Of a DNA stretch of 64,000 nt, positions 26,008 through 34,689 are shown one piece after another. Every line of letters begins with the position of its first letter. Position 1 is the stretch's first letter. A program made the position numbers and the translations under genes. Source of the stretch: Massilia sp. WG5 (GTDB taxonomy: Bacteria; Pseudomonadota; Gammaproteobacteria; Burkholderiales; Burkholderiaceae_D); NCBI RefSeq assembly GCF_001412595.2, contig NZ_CP012640.2, positions 3,968,001-4,032,000 on the forward strand, given 5' to 3'. The notes beneath the pieces are model-generated. The model had not been told where the DNA came from. It saw nothing but the letters and a program-made list of their open reading frames with translations, and searched no databases.

Positions 26008-26189
26008 GGTGGGGCAATCCGGGCCAGTGGCCTGAATTGCGTGCCCACGGGTGACGCACGAAAGCAGTTGGCTAGAACGCCAACTCTAAACTTCCCGTTT
26101 GACATTTCAAGGCTGGTAGATAATAGTACGAGCGTTCGGATTTTTTCTCGATCCACTGGGAGCATCGTATTAATACTTCAGCCAAATCC
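26008..26189 (+). promoter_or_regulatory. Intergenic region with candidate promoter and operator for the TetR/beta-oxidation cluster
   Basis: TGCGT-gCCCacGGGtg-ACGCA (about 26037–26057) can form a hairpin after hslR. TTGACA (26099–26104) is a perfect -35, with TAATAG at 16-bp spacing as a poor -10. Just downstream ACGAGCGTTCGG (26128–26139) is near a perfect palindrome and may be the TetR operator. All three are inferred from sequence. Confidence 0.4.
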
Positions 26190-26792
26190 ATGGTCATGCG
26201 CAAGGGCGAGATGACGCGTGCAGCGATTCTCGACGTTGCGCTCGAACTCGCCAGCCGCGACGGTCTCGAAGGTCTCACGATCGGCCTGCTGGCCGACCGC
26301 ATGAGCATGAGCAAGTCTGGCGTCTTCGCCCACTTCGGTTCGCGTGAAGACCTGCAGATCGAAGTGCTGAAACTCTACCACCGCCGCTTCGAGCAGGACG
26401 TATTCGTCCCCAGCATCACGGAACCGCGTGGCCTGCCGCGCCTGGAAGCGATGTTCAGGCACTGGCTCAAGCGCGTCTCGGTCGAGATCGCGTCGGGCTG
26501 CATCTATATCAGCGGCGCGGTCGAATACGACGACCGTCCGGGTCCGATCCGCGACGAGCTGGTCGGCATGGTGCGGATCTGGCAGGGCGCCCTGGTGCGC
26601 TGCGCCCAGCAGGCCATCGACTGCGGCGACCTGAAGGCGGACACCGATCCGCAGCAGCTGGTGTACGAGATGTACGGCCTGGTGCTGGCGGTGCACCACG
26701 ATGCGCGCTTCCTGCGCATCCCCGGCGCTCCAGACCGCGCGCACCGCGGCTTCGCACGCCTGATCGAGAACTACCGCAATCCCGCTAACTAA
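26190..26792 (+). CDS. TetR-family regulator of fatty-acid degradation
   Basis: A 200-residue repressor. The N-terminal helix-turn-helix (about 10–55) reads TRAAILDVALELASRDG...RMSMSKSGVFAHFGSREDL, followed by a helical ligand-binding domain. It precedes acyl-CoA dehydrogenase, hydratase/dehydrogenase and thiolase genes in the same direction, so it most likely represses them and itself until an acyl-CoA binds (inference from context). An ATG two codons further down is an alternative start. Confidence 0.87.
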   Translation: MVMRKGEMTRAAILDVALELASRDGLEGLTIGLLADRMSMSKSGVFAHFGSREDLQIEVLKLYHRRFEQDVFVPSITEPRGLPRLEAMFRHWLKRVSVEIASGCIYISGAVEYDDRPGPIRDELVGMVRIWQGALVRCAQQAIDCGDLKADTDPQQLVYEMYGLVLAVHHDARFLRIPGAPDRAHRGFARLIENYRNPAN

Positions 26793-26828
26793 ATCATCAC
26801 CAATCATTACCTTCGTCAGGAGATCAAC

Positions 26829-28619
26829 ATGGGTCAGTACGTCGCGCCAATTCGGGATATGCAGTTCGTTCTGCACGAGTTCCTGAACGTTACCGAGGAG
26901 TTCAAGAACCTGCCGGCCTACCAGGAAATCGACGCCGACATCATCAACCAGGTGCTCGAAGAAGGTGCGAAGTTCACGCAGGAAGTGCTGTTCCCGCTGA
27001 ACCACTCCGGCGACCGCGAAGGCTGCCACTACGACGCCGCGACCAAGGCCGTCACCACGCCGAAGGGCTTCAAGGAAGCCTACAAGCAGTATGTGGAAGG
27101 CGGCTGGGCCGCGCTGGCCTGCGATCCGGAATACGGCGGCCAGGGCCTGCCGGTCTCGCTGAACAACTCCTTCTACGAGATGCTGAACTCGGCCAACCAG
27201 GCCTGGACCATGTACCCGGGCCTGTCGCACGGCGCCTACGAGTGCCTGAAGGAACACGGCACCGAAGAGCAGAAGAAGTTCTACCTGCCGAAGCTGGTCT
27301 CGGGCGAATGGACCGGCACCATGTGCCTGACCGAAGCCCACTGCGGCACCGACCTCGGCCTGCTGCGCTCGAAGGCCGAGCCGCAAGCCGACGGCACCTA
27401 CAAGATCACCGGCTCGAAGATCTTCATCTCGGCCGGCGAGCATGACTGCGCCGAGAACATCGTCCACCTGGTGCTGGCGCGCCTGCCGGACGCACCGGAA
27501 GGCTCGAAGGGCATCTCGCTGTTCCTGGTGCCGAAGTTCCTGCCGAACGCCGACGGTTCGATCGGCGAGCGCAACCCGATCTTCTGCGGCGCGATCGAAG
27601 AAAAGATGGGCATCCACGGCAACGCCACCTGCCAGATGAACCTGGACGGCGCGGTCGGCACCCTGATCGGCCAGCCGCACAAGGGCCTGAACGCGATGTT
27701 CGTGTTCATGAACGCCGCCCGCCTGGGCGTCGGCATGCAGTCGCTGGGCCTGACCGAAGTCGCCTACCAGAACGCGCTGGTGTATGCGAAGGACCGCATC
27801 CAGATGCGCAGCCTGTCGGGCCCGAAGGCGCCGGACAAGCCGGCCGACCCGATCATCGTGCACCCGGACGTGCGCCGGATGCTGCTGACCGCCAAGGCCT
27901 ACGCAGAAGGCGCGCGCGCCCTGACCTCGTACGTGGCGCTGCAGATCGACCGCGAACTGAACCACCCGGACGAAGAAGTGCGCAAGGAAGCCGCCGGCGA
28001 AGTCGCGCTGCTGACCCCGATCGTCAAGGCCTTCATCACCGACAACGGCTGGATCGCCACCTCGGAAGCGATGCAGGTGTACGGCGGCCACGGCTACATC
28101 AGCGAGTGGGGCATGGAGCAGTACGTGCGCGACGCCCGCATCAACATGATCTACGAAGGCACCAACACCATCCAGTCGCTGGACCTGCTGGGTCGTAAGA
28201 TCCTGATGGACAACGGCGCCAAGCTGCGCGCCTTCGGCGAGAAGATCAAGGCTTTCGTGGAAGACAACGGCCTGGACGAGCAACTGTCCGAGTTCGTGAG
28301 CCCGCTGGGCGAACTGGGCGAGAAGGTCGGCAAGCTGACCATGGAAATCGGCATGAAGGCCTTCCAGAACCAGGACGAAGTCGGCGCCGCCGCCGTGCCT
28401 TACCTGCGCGTGGTCGGCCACCTGGTGTTCAGCTACTTCTTCGCGCAGATGGCGAAGATCGCGCTGGCCAAGCAGGATTCCGGCGACAAGTTCTACGAAG
28501 CCAAGCTGGCCACCGCCCGCTTCTATTTTGCCCGCCTGTACCCGGAAACCGCGATGCTGATCCGCCAGGCGCGTTCGGGCGCGTCGAACCTGACGGCGCT
28601 GGATGCAGACCTGTTCTAA
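26829..28619 (+). CDS. Acyl-CoA dehydrogenase (long form with extra C-terminal domain)
   Basis: A 596-residue FAD enzyme that would introduce the 2,3-double bond in acyl-CoA, passing electrons to ETF. It is of the approximately 600-residue type seen in proteobacterial fad clusters. Visible are the flavin/substrate segments MCLTEAHCGTDLGLLRSKA and ITGSKIFISAGEHD, the region GGHGYISEWGMEQYVRDARI and the catalytic base Glu443 in YEGTN. An AGGAGA Shine-Dalgarno precedes the ATG. Followed by a REP-like hairpin and the hydratase/dehydrogenase gene. Confidence 0.93.
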   Translation: MGQYVAPIRDMQFVLHEFLNVTEEFKNLPAYQEIDADIINQVLEEGAKFTQEVLFPLNHSGDREGCHYDAATKAVTTPKGFKEAYKQYVEGGWAALACDPEYGGQGLPVSLNNSFYEMLNSANQAWTMYPGLSHGAYECLKEHGTEEQKKFYLPKLVSGEWTGTMCLTEAHCGTDLGLLRSKAEPQADGTYKITGSKIFISAGEHDCAENIVHLVLARLPDAPEGSKGISLFLVPKFLPNADGSIGERNPIFCGAIEEKMGIHGNATCQMNLDGAVGTLIGQPHKGLNAMFVFMNAARLGVGMQSLGLTEVAYQNALVYAKDRIQMRSLSGPKAPDKPADPIIVHPDVRRMLLTAKAYAEGARALTSYVALQIDRELNHPDEEVRKEAAGEVALLTPIVKAFITDNGWIATSEAMQVYGGHGYISEWGMEQYVRDARINMIYEGTNTIQSLDLLGRKILMDNGAKLRAFGEKIKAFVEDNGLDEQLSEFVSPLGELGEKVGKLTMEIGMKAFQNQDEVGAAAVPYLRVVGHLVFSYFFAQMAKIALAKQDSGDKFYEAKLATARFYFARLYPETAMLIRQARSGASNLTALDADLF

Positions 28620-28643
28620 ACACGCGCCATCACGTTGACTAAC

Positions 28644-28671
28644 CGTCGTCCCCGCCTGCGCGGGGACGACG
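28644..28671. repeat. REP-like hairpin repeat, copy 3 (single unit)
   Basis: CGTCGTCCCCGC (28644–28655) and its exact complement (28660–28671) around CTGC. It lies inside the beta-oxidation operon between two cotranscribed genes, where it may modulate mRNA stability. Confidence 0.82.
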
Positions 28672-28692
28672 ACCAAACAAGGAATACATTAC

Positions 28693-31089
28693 ATGTCCAA
28701 CTTCATCGTCAAGAAAGTCGCCGTGCTGGGCGCCGGCGTGATGGGTGCGCAGATTGCCGCGCATTGCGTCAACGCCAAGGTCCCGGTCGTGCTGTTCGAC
28801 CTGCCGGCAAAGGAAGGGAACAAGAACGGCATCGTCCTGAAGGCCATCGAGAACCTGAAAAAGCTGTCGCCGGCTCCGCTGGGCAACAAGGAAGACGCTG
28901 CCCTGATCGAAGTCGCCAACTACGAGGACAACCTCGACGTGCTGGCCGGCTGCGACCTGATCATCGAAGCCATCGCCGAGCGCATGGACTGGAAGCATGA
29001 CCTGTACAAGAAGGTCGCGCCGCACATCGCGCCGAACGCGATCTTCGCATCGAACACCTCGGGCCTGTCGATCAACAAGCTGGCCGAAGGCTTCGACGAA
29101 GAACTGAAGGCGCGCTTCTGCGGCGTGCACTTCTTCAACCCGCCGCGCTACATGCACCTGGTCGAGCTGATCCCGACCACCAGCACCCGCCCGGAGATCC
29201 TGGACCAGCTGGAAACCTTCCTGACCTCGACCCTGGGCAAGGGCGTGGTGCGCGCCAAGGACACCCCGAACTTCATCGCCAACCGCGTCGGCATCTTCGG
29301 CATGCTGGCCACCATCCATGAAGCCGAGAAGTTCGGCCTGTCGGTGGACGTGGTCGACGACCTGACCGGCGCCAAGCTGGGCCGCGCCAAGTCCGGCACC
29401 TTCCGCACCGCGGACGTGGTCGGCCTGGACACCATGGGCCACGTGATCAAGACCATGCAGGACACCCTGCAGGACGATCCCTTCTTCAGCGTCTACAAGA
29501 CCCCCGCGGTCCTGTCGAAGCTGATCGAGAAGGGCGCGCTGGGCCAGAAGACCGGCGCCGGCTTCTACAAGAAGGTCGGCAAGGAAATCCAGCGCCTGGA
29601 CTTCGCCACCGGCGACTACGTGCCGGGCGGCGCAAAGGCCGCCGATATCGTCGGCCGCATCCTGAAAGAGAAGGACCCGGTCAAGAAATTCAAGGCGATG
29701 CGCGAGTCGACCAATCCGCAGGCGCAGTTCCTGTGGGCGATCTACCGCGACGCCTTCCACTACATCGCCTACCACCTCGATACCATCGCCGACAACGCGC
29801 GCGACGTCGACTTCGCGATGCGCTGGGGCTTCGGCTGGAGCGTCGGTCCGTTCGAGACCTGGCAAGCCGCCGGCTGGACCCAGATCGCCCAGTGGGTGAA
29901 GGAAGACATCGACGCCGGCAAGGCGCTGTCCAGCGCACCGCTGCCGGCCTGGGTGTTCGAGGCGCCGGTCGCCGAGAAAGGCGTGCACAGCGCCGAGGGT
30001 TCGTACTCGGTGACGAAGAACGCCTATGTGCCGCTGTCCGACCTGCCAGTCTACAAGCGCCAGCAGTTCCGCGCACCGGTCGCGGGCCTGGGCGGCGCCG
30101 ATCCGAAAACCGCCGGCACCACCGTGTTCGAGGACGACTCGGTGCGCCTGTGGCATTCGGACGACGAAGTGCTGGTCATCTCGCTGAAGACCAAGATGCA
30201 CGTGATCGGCGACGGCGTCATCAAGGGCATCAAGCGCGGCCTCGAAGAAGCGGAAAAGGGCTACAAGGGCCTGGTCATCTGGAATACCGACGCAGCCGAA
30301 GGCGGCGCCTTCTCGGCCGGTGCCGACCTGCAATCGGCCCTGCCGGCCTTCATGACCGGCGGCGCGAAGGCGATGGAGCCGATCGTGCGCGAGCTGCAGG
30401 ACACCTTCATGGCCATGAAGTACTCGAACATCCCGGTGGTCGCTGCCGTGGCCGGCCTGGCCCTGGGCGGCGGCTGCGAGATGGCGCTGCACGCCTCGAA
30501 GCGCGTGGCCTCGATCGAGTCGTATATCGGCCTGGTCGAAGTCGGCGTCGGCCTGGTGCCGGCCGGCGGCGGCCTGAAGGAAGCCGCGCTGCGCGCCGCC
30601 AACGAAGCCAAGGGCAACGACATCCTGCAATTCCTCAAGGTCGGCTTCACCAACGCGGCCACCGCGCAGGTGTCGAAATCGGCGCTCGAAGCGAAGGCCA
30701 TGGGCTACCTGAAGGACGACGACGTCATCGTGTTCAACCCCTACGAACTGCTGCACGTGGCGAAGGTCACCGCGCGCGCCATGTTCGACGCCGGTTACCG
30801 CGCCCCGGCGCGCCGCCCGGTCCAGGTCACCGGCCGCTACGGCTGGGCGACCATCCGCGGCCAGCTGGTCAACATGCGCGACGGCGGCTTCATCTCGGCC
30901 TACGACTACCACCTGGGCGACACCATCGCCGAGATCGTCACCGGCGGCGACATCGACCAGGGCAGCTTCGTCTCCGAGCAGTGGCTGCTGGACATGGAGC
31001 GCCGCGCCTTCATCTCGCTGCTGAACAATCCGAAGACCCAGGAACGCATCATGGGCATGATGCAGACCGGTAAGCCGGTGCGCAACTGA
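28693..31089 (+). CDS. 3-hydroxyacyl-CoA dehydrogenase / enoyl-CoA hydratase fusion
   Basis: A 798-residue bifunctional beta-oxidation enzyme with the dehydrogenase first. The NAD motif VLGAGVMGAQ (Gly13, Gly15, Gly18) is at the N-terminus, followed by GVHFFNPPRYMHLVE and the helical dehydrogenase C-terminal domains. The crotonase domain (about 490–700) has the oxyanion segment GGAFSAGADL and ALGGGCEMALH. This order (HAD then ECH) is that of the FadN-like proteins, opposite to E. coli FadB. It would hydrate enoyl-CoA and oxidise the product, and hand 3-ketoacyl-CoA to the thiolase 29 bp downstream. Confidence 0.94.
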   Translation: MSNFIVKKVAVLGAGVMGAQIAAHCVNAKVPVVLFDLPAKEGNKNGIVLKAIENLKKLSPAPLGNKEDAALIEVANYEDNLDVLAGCDLIIEAIAERMDWKHDLYKKVAPHIAPNAIFASNTSGLSINKLAEGFDEELKARFCGVHFFNPPRYMHLVELIPTTSTRPEILDQLETFLTSTLGKGVVRAKDTPNFIANRVGIFGMLATIHEAEKFGLSVDVVDDLTGAKLGRAKSGTFRTADVVGLDTMGHVIKTMQDTLQDDPFFSVYKTPAVLSKLIEKGALGQKTGAGFYKKVGKEIQRLDFATGDYVPGGAKAADIVGRILKEKDPVKKFKAMRESTNPQAQFLWAIYRDAFHYIAYHLDTIADNARDVDFAMRWGFGWSVGPFETWQAAGWTQIAQWVKEDIDAGKALSSAPLPAWVFEAPVAEKGVHSAEGSYSVTKNAYVPLSDLPVYKRQQFRAPVAGLGGADPKTAGTTVFEDDSVRLWHSDDEVLVISLKTKMHVIGDGVIKGIKRGLEEAEKGYKGLVIWNTDAAEGGAFSAGADLQSALPAFMTGGAKAMEPIVRELQDTFMAMKYSNIPVVAAVAGLALGGGCEMALHASKRVASIESYIGLVEVGVGLVPAGGGLKEAALRAANEAKGNDILQFLKVGFTNAATAQVSKSALEAKAMGYLKDDDVIVFNPYELLHVAKVTARAMFDAGYRAPARRPVQVTGRYGWATIRGQLVNMRDGGFISAYDYHLGDTIAEIVTGGDIDQGSFVSEQWLLDMERRAFISLLNNPKTQERIMGMMQTGKPVRN

Positions 31090-31118
31090 TCGCGACGCGG
31101 ACATTAAGGACTAATGAC

Positions 31119-32315
31119 ATGAGCAAACAACTTCAAGACGCATACATCGTCGCAGCGACCCGCACCCCGATCGGCAAGGCGCCGCGCGGCTTCTTCAACA
31201 AGACCCGTCCGGACGACCTGCTGATCGCCGCGATCAAGGGGGCGATGGCCGCCGTGCCGAACCTGGACCCGGCCCTGATCGTCGACGCGATCGTCGGCTG
31301 CTCCTTCCCGGAAGCCGAGCAGGGCTTCAACGTGGCGCGCCAGGCCGTCGTCATGGCCGGCCTGCCGAACACCGTCGGCGGCGTCACCGTCAACCGCTAC
31401 TGCGCCTCCGGCATCACCGCCCTGGCGATGGCGGCCGACCGCATCCGCGTCGGTGAAGCCGACGTCATGATCGCCGGCGGCGTCGAGTCGATGTCGATGG
31501 TGCCGATGATGGGCCACCACCCGTCGATCAATATGCGCGTGTTCGACGACGAGAACGTCGGCCTGGCCTACGGCATGGGCCTGACCGCCGAGAAGGTCGC
31601 CGCGCAGTGGAAGATCTCGCGTGAAGACCAGGACGCCTTCGGCCTGGAATCGCACCGCCGCGCCATCGCCGCCCAGCAGGCCGGCTACTTCAAGGACGAG
31701 ATCACCCCGGTCGAGATCGTGACCCGTACGCCGAACCTGGCGACCGGCGAAATCGATGTCAAGCGCCGCACCGTCGACCTGGACGAAGGCCCGCGCGCCG
31801 ACGCCAGCGTGGAATCGATGGCCAAGCTGAAACCGGTGTTCGCCGCCAAGGGCAGCGTGACCGCCGCGACCTCGTCGCAGATGTCGGACGGCGCCGGCGC
31901 GCTGATCGTCGTCAGCGAGAAGATCCTGAAGGAGCACAACCTGACCCCGCTGGCCAAGTTCTCCTCCTTCGCCGTGCGCGGCGTGCCGCCGGAGATCATG
32001 GGCATCGGCCCGAAGGTCGCGATTCCCGCCGCCCTGGCCGCCGCCGGCATCACCCAGGACCAGCTGGACTGGATCGAGCTGAACGAAGCCTTCGCCGCCC
32101 AGGCGCTGGCCGTGATCCGCGACCTCGGCCTGGACACCAGCAAGGTCAACCCGATGGGCGGCGCGATCGCCCTCGGCCACCCGCTGGGCGCCACCGGCGC
32201 GATTCGCGCCGCCACCGTGGTGCACGCCCTGCGCCGTAACAACCTGAAGTACGGCATGGTCACCATGTGCGTCGGCGCCGGCATGGGCGCTGCGGGTATC
32301 ATCGAACGCGTGTAA
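31119..32315 (+). CDS. Acetyl-CoA C-acyltransferase (3-ketoacyl-CoA thiolase)
   Basis: A 398-residue thiolase with all catalytic residues: nucleophile Cys95 in NRYCASGITA, His354 in GHPLGATGA and Cys384 in MCVGAGMGAAG. It cleaves 3-ketoacyl-CoA with CoA to give acetyl-CoA and the shortened acyl-CoA, completing the beta-oxidation cycle encoded by this operon. An intrinsic terminator follows the stop codon. Confidence 0.95.
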   Translation: MSKQLQDAYIVAATRTPIGKAPRGFFNKTRPDDLLIAAIKGAMAAVPNLDPALIVDAIVGCSFPEAEQGFNVARQAVVMAGLPNTVGGVTVNRYCASGITALAMAADRIRVGEADVMIAGGVESMSMVPMMGHHPSINMRVFDDENVGLAYGMGLTAEKVAAQWKISREDQDAFGLESHRRAIAAQQAGYFKDEITPVEIVTRTPNLATGEIDVKRRTVDLDEGPRADASVESMAKLKPVFAAKGSVTAATSSQMSDGAGALIVVSEKILKEHNLTPLAKFSSFAVRGVPPEIMGIGPKVAIPAALAAAGITQDQLDWIELNEAFAAQALAVIRDLGLDTSKVNPMGGAIALGHPLGATGAIRAATVVHALRRNNLKYGMVTMCVGAGMGAAGIIERV

Positions 32316-32331
32316 TCCACACGTGTCAACG

Positions 32332-32370
32332 AAAGGGTGGGCGCGGCACAACCGTTCCCACCCTTTTTTT
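32332..32370 (+). terminator. Intrinsic terminator after the thiolase gene
   Basis: AAAGGGTGGG (32332–32341) pairs perfectly with CCCACCCTTT (32357–32366) and runs into seven T residues. The next gene on the same strand begins 18 bp later, so it receives either read-through or its own weak start. Confidence 0.88.
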
Positions 32371-32388
32371 ACAATAAGGAGACCCTGA

Positions 32389-33162
32389 ATGGACATCCAG
32401 ACCACCACCGCCGACGGCGTCCTGAGCATCGCATTCAACCGCCCGGAGCGCAAGAACGCCATCACCGGCGCGATGTACACCACGATGGCCGAAGCCTTGC
32501 GCAAGGCCGACCAGGACAACGCGGTGCGCGTCGTCCTCATCACCGGCCGCCCCGAGATCTTCACCGCCGGTAACGACCTCGACGACTTCCTGAATAACGT
32601 CGGCGAAGGCGCGATGACGGAAGACCGCCCGGTCTTCCAGTTCATGCAGGCGCTGGAAAGCTGCACCAAGCCCGTGATCGCGGCAGTCGCCGGCGCCGCG
32701 GTCGGCATCGGCACCACGATGCTGATGCACTGCGACCTGGTCTATGCCGCCGACACGGCGAAATTCTCGATGCCCTTCAGCCAGCTCGGCCTGTGCCCGG
32801 AATTCGCGTCGTCGCTGCTGGTCGCGCAAGCCGCCGGCTACACCCGCGCCGCCGAAAAGCTGATGCTGGGCGAAGCCTTCCCGGCCCAGGAAGCCTTCGA
32901 GATGGGCATGGTCGCGAAAGTGCTGCCGGCCGCCGAGCTGCTGGCCTTCGCGCAGGGCCAGGCGGCCAAGCTGGTCAGGCTGCCGGCCGCCTCGATCCGC
33001 ACCACCAAGGCGCTGATGAAGCGTTCGCGCGCGGCGCTGGTCAAGGAGACCATTGCGGTGGAGAACGAGCGCTTTTCCGCGATGCTGGTGGGCGCCGAGG
33101 CGAAAGAGGCCTTTACCGCCTTCTTCGAGAAGCGCAAGCCGGATTTCAGCAGGTTCGACTGA
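32389..33162 (+). CDS. Enoyl-CoA hydratase/isomerase family protein
   Basis: A 257-residue crotonase. It shows FNRPERKNAITGAMY, the oxyanion-hole segment FTAGNDLDDFL and the glycine-rich AAVAGAAVGIGTTMLMHCDLVYA. The second catalytic acid region (SQLGLCPEFASSLLVA) differs from classical hydratases, so it may be an isomerase or hydratase for unusual acyl chains. It has a good Shine-Dalgarno (AAGGAGA) but lies just past the thiolase terminator. It ends 3 bp before the convergent secreted-protein gene. Confidence 0.9.
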   Translation: MDIQTTTADGVLSIAFNRPERKNAITGAMYTTMAEALRKADQDNAVRVVLITGRPEIFTAGNDLDDFLNNVGEGAMTEDRPVFQFMQALESCTKPVIAAVAGAAVGIGTTMLMHCDLVYAADTAKFSMPFSQLGLCPEFASSLLVAQAAGYTRAAEKLMLGEAFPAQEAFEMGMVAKVLPAAELLAFAQGQAAKLVRLPAASIRTTKALMKRSRAALVKETIAVENERFSAMLVGAEAKEAFTAFFEKRKPDFSRFD

Positions 33163-33165
33163 GCC

Positions 33166-33573
33166 TCAGCGGCGGCAGGGGAAGCGCAGCGTCTCGCCTT
33201 CGCGCGCGAACGCCCGCGCCGGTTCGCTGTCGCCGCAACGGTAGACGACGCGCAGGCGCTTCTCTTCGCCGGGCGCCGGATCGCCGCACAGCTGGTTGCG
33301 GGCAACGACAGCGCCGGTGCGCTCGATCTCGTCGCGCACGCCCCGGCGCGCATCGCATACGGCGCCGCGCACGCCATATTCCGCTTCCTCGATATGCAGG
33401 CGGCCCAGGCCCGGCCGGCCGCCGTGATCGTCGCGGCCGGCGCGCAGGCCCGCTTCGTAACCCGCGTCGTAACCGCGGCGATACTCGGCGCTCTGGGCAA
33501 ACGCGGACGTGGACGCGGCGGTCAAGGCCAGCACCGTGGCGATCCGGATGATGTTTTGGTGTGCGATCTTCAT
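33166..33573 (-). CDS. Small secreted cysteine-containing protein of unknown function
   Basis: A 135-residue protein with a clear signal peptide (MKIAHQNIIRIATVLALT..., cleavage expected after SAFA near 26) and a strong Shine-Dalgarno GGGAGGAAAAA. The mature part begins with Tyr/Gly/Arg-rich turns (YRRGYDAGYEAGLRAGR) and contains four cysteines (in VCDAR, LCGDP, YRCGD and FPCRR) that could form two disulphides in the periplasm. No known family is recognised. The open frame extends upstream to 34149 only as antisense to the LysR gene. Confidence 0.7.
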   Translation of the reverse strand: MKIAHQNIIRIATVLALTAASTSAFAQSAEYRRGYDAGYEAGLRAGRDDHGGRPGLGRLHIEEAEYGVRGAVCDARRGVRDEIERTGAVVARNQLCGDPAPGEEKRLRVVYRCGDSEPARAFAREGETLRFPCRR

Positions 33574-33676
33574 TTTTTCCTCCCGAGGCAGTCGATGAGC
33601 CATGCTAGCGTGCTGCCCGGCACGCTTCCGTGCGCATGCGTACATACGGCATGCTCTCTGCAAGGAAACGTGTAGC

Positions 33677-34588
33677 ATGTCGGCCATGAACCTCCACCGC
33701 CTCGACCTCGTCTCGCTCTCGCTGTTCATGCACGTGGTGCGCTCCGGCAGCATCAGCAAGGGCGCGCAGGCGCTCAACCTGGCGGTCGGGGCGGCCAGCA
33801 AGCGGATCTCCGACCTCGAGGCGGCGGTCGGCGCCGGGCTGCTGGAGCGGCACTCGCGCGGCATCACGCCCACCGCCGCCGGCGAGGCGCTGGCCCACCA
33901 CGCCCAGCGCATCCTCGGCGACGTCAACCTGCTGGCGGCCGAGCTGCGCGACCACGCCCGCGGCATCGTCGGCGTGGCGCGGCTGTGGGCGAACACCTCG
34001 GCGATCACCCAGTTCCTGCCGGCCGACATCGCCGCCTTTGCGCGCGCCACGCCGGCGATCCGCATCGAGCTGGCGGAGCTGAACAGCGGCGACATCGTGA
34101 TGGGCGTGCTGGAGGGCAGGGCGGACATCGGCATCTTCGCCGACCGCACCCCGGCGCTCGGCCTGCAGCTGATGCCCTACCGCGAAGACCGGCTGGTGCT
34201 GGTGGCGCCAAGCGGGCACGCGCTGGCGCGGCGGCGCGCGCTGCGCTTCGAGGAAGCCGTCGAGTTCGATTTCGTCAGCCTGTCGCACGGCACCTCGCTG
34301 GCGCAGCGCCTGCAGGCCGAGACCGAGGCCATGGGCCAGCGCCTGAAATTGCGGATCCAGGTGCGCAGCTTCGACGCGATGTGCCAGATGGTGGCGGCCG
34401 GGCTTGGCGTGGCGGTGCTGCCGGCCGACGCCGTGCGGGCGCTGGTGCGCTCGCTGAACCTGCGCCAGATCCCGCTGCAGGATGCCTGGGCGCGCCGCCA
34501 GCTCTTGATCGGCGTGCGCGACATCGAGACCCTGCCGCGCCACGCGCGCCTGCTGGTCGAGCATCTGGCGGCATCTTCCCGGGGCTAG
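33677..34588 (+). CDS. LysR-family transcriptional regulator
   Basis: A 303-residue regulator with the N-terminal winged helix (about 8–65: LFMHVVRSGSISKGAQALNLAVGAASKRI) and a periplasmic-binding-like ligand domain with the usual patterns ERHSRGITPTAAGE and LVLVAPSGHALA. The ATG at 33677 follows AAGGA with 10-nt spacing. It precedes the CoA-transferase and lyase genes in the same direction (101 bp gap) and is probably their regulator (inference). Confidence 0.88.
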   Translation: MSAMNLHRLDLVSLSLFMHVVRSGSISKGAQALNLAVGAASKRISDLEAAVGAGLLERHSRGITPTAAGEALAHHAQRILGDVNLLAAELRDHARGIVGVARLWANTSAITQFLPADIAAFARATPAIRIELAELNSGDIVMGVLEGRADIGIFADRTPALGLQLMPYREDRLVLVAPSGHALARRRALRFEEAVEFDFVSLSHGTSLAQRLQAETEAMGQRLKLRIQVRSFDAMCQMVAAGLGVAVLPADAVRALVRSLNLRQIPLQDAWARRQLLIGVRDIETLPRHARLLVEHLAASSRG

Positions 34589-34689
34589 CTTTCGCAAACC
34601 ACGAAAGCCGGGTTCCTGTCCCGGTCATTCCATGGCGCCGGCAAAAATGCCAGAATCGCAGCATGACATCGATGAATGACGGGGACAGC

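Noticed and set aside
33574..34149. N-terminal extension of the secreted protein gene
   Set aside because: It runs antisense through the LysR gene; the ATG at 33573 has GGGAGG and starts a clear signal peptide.
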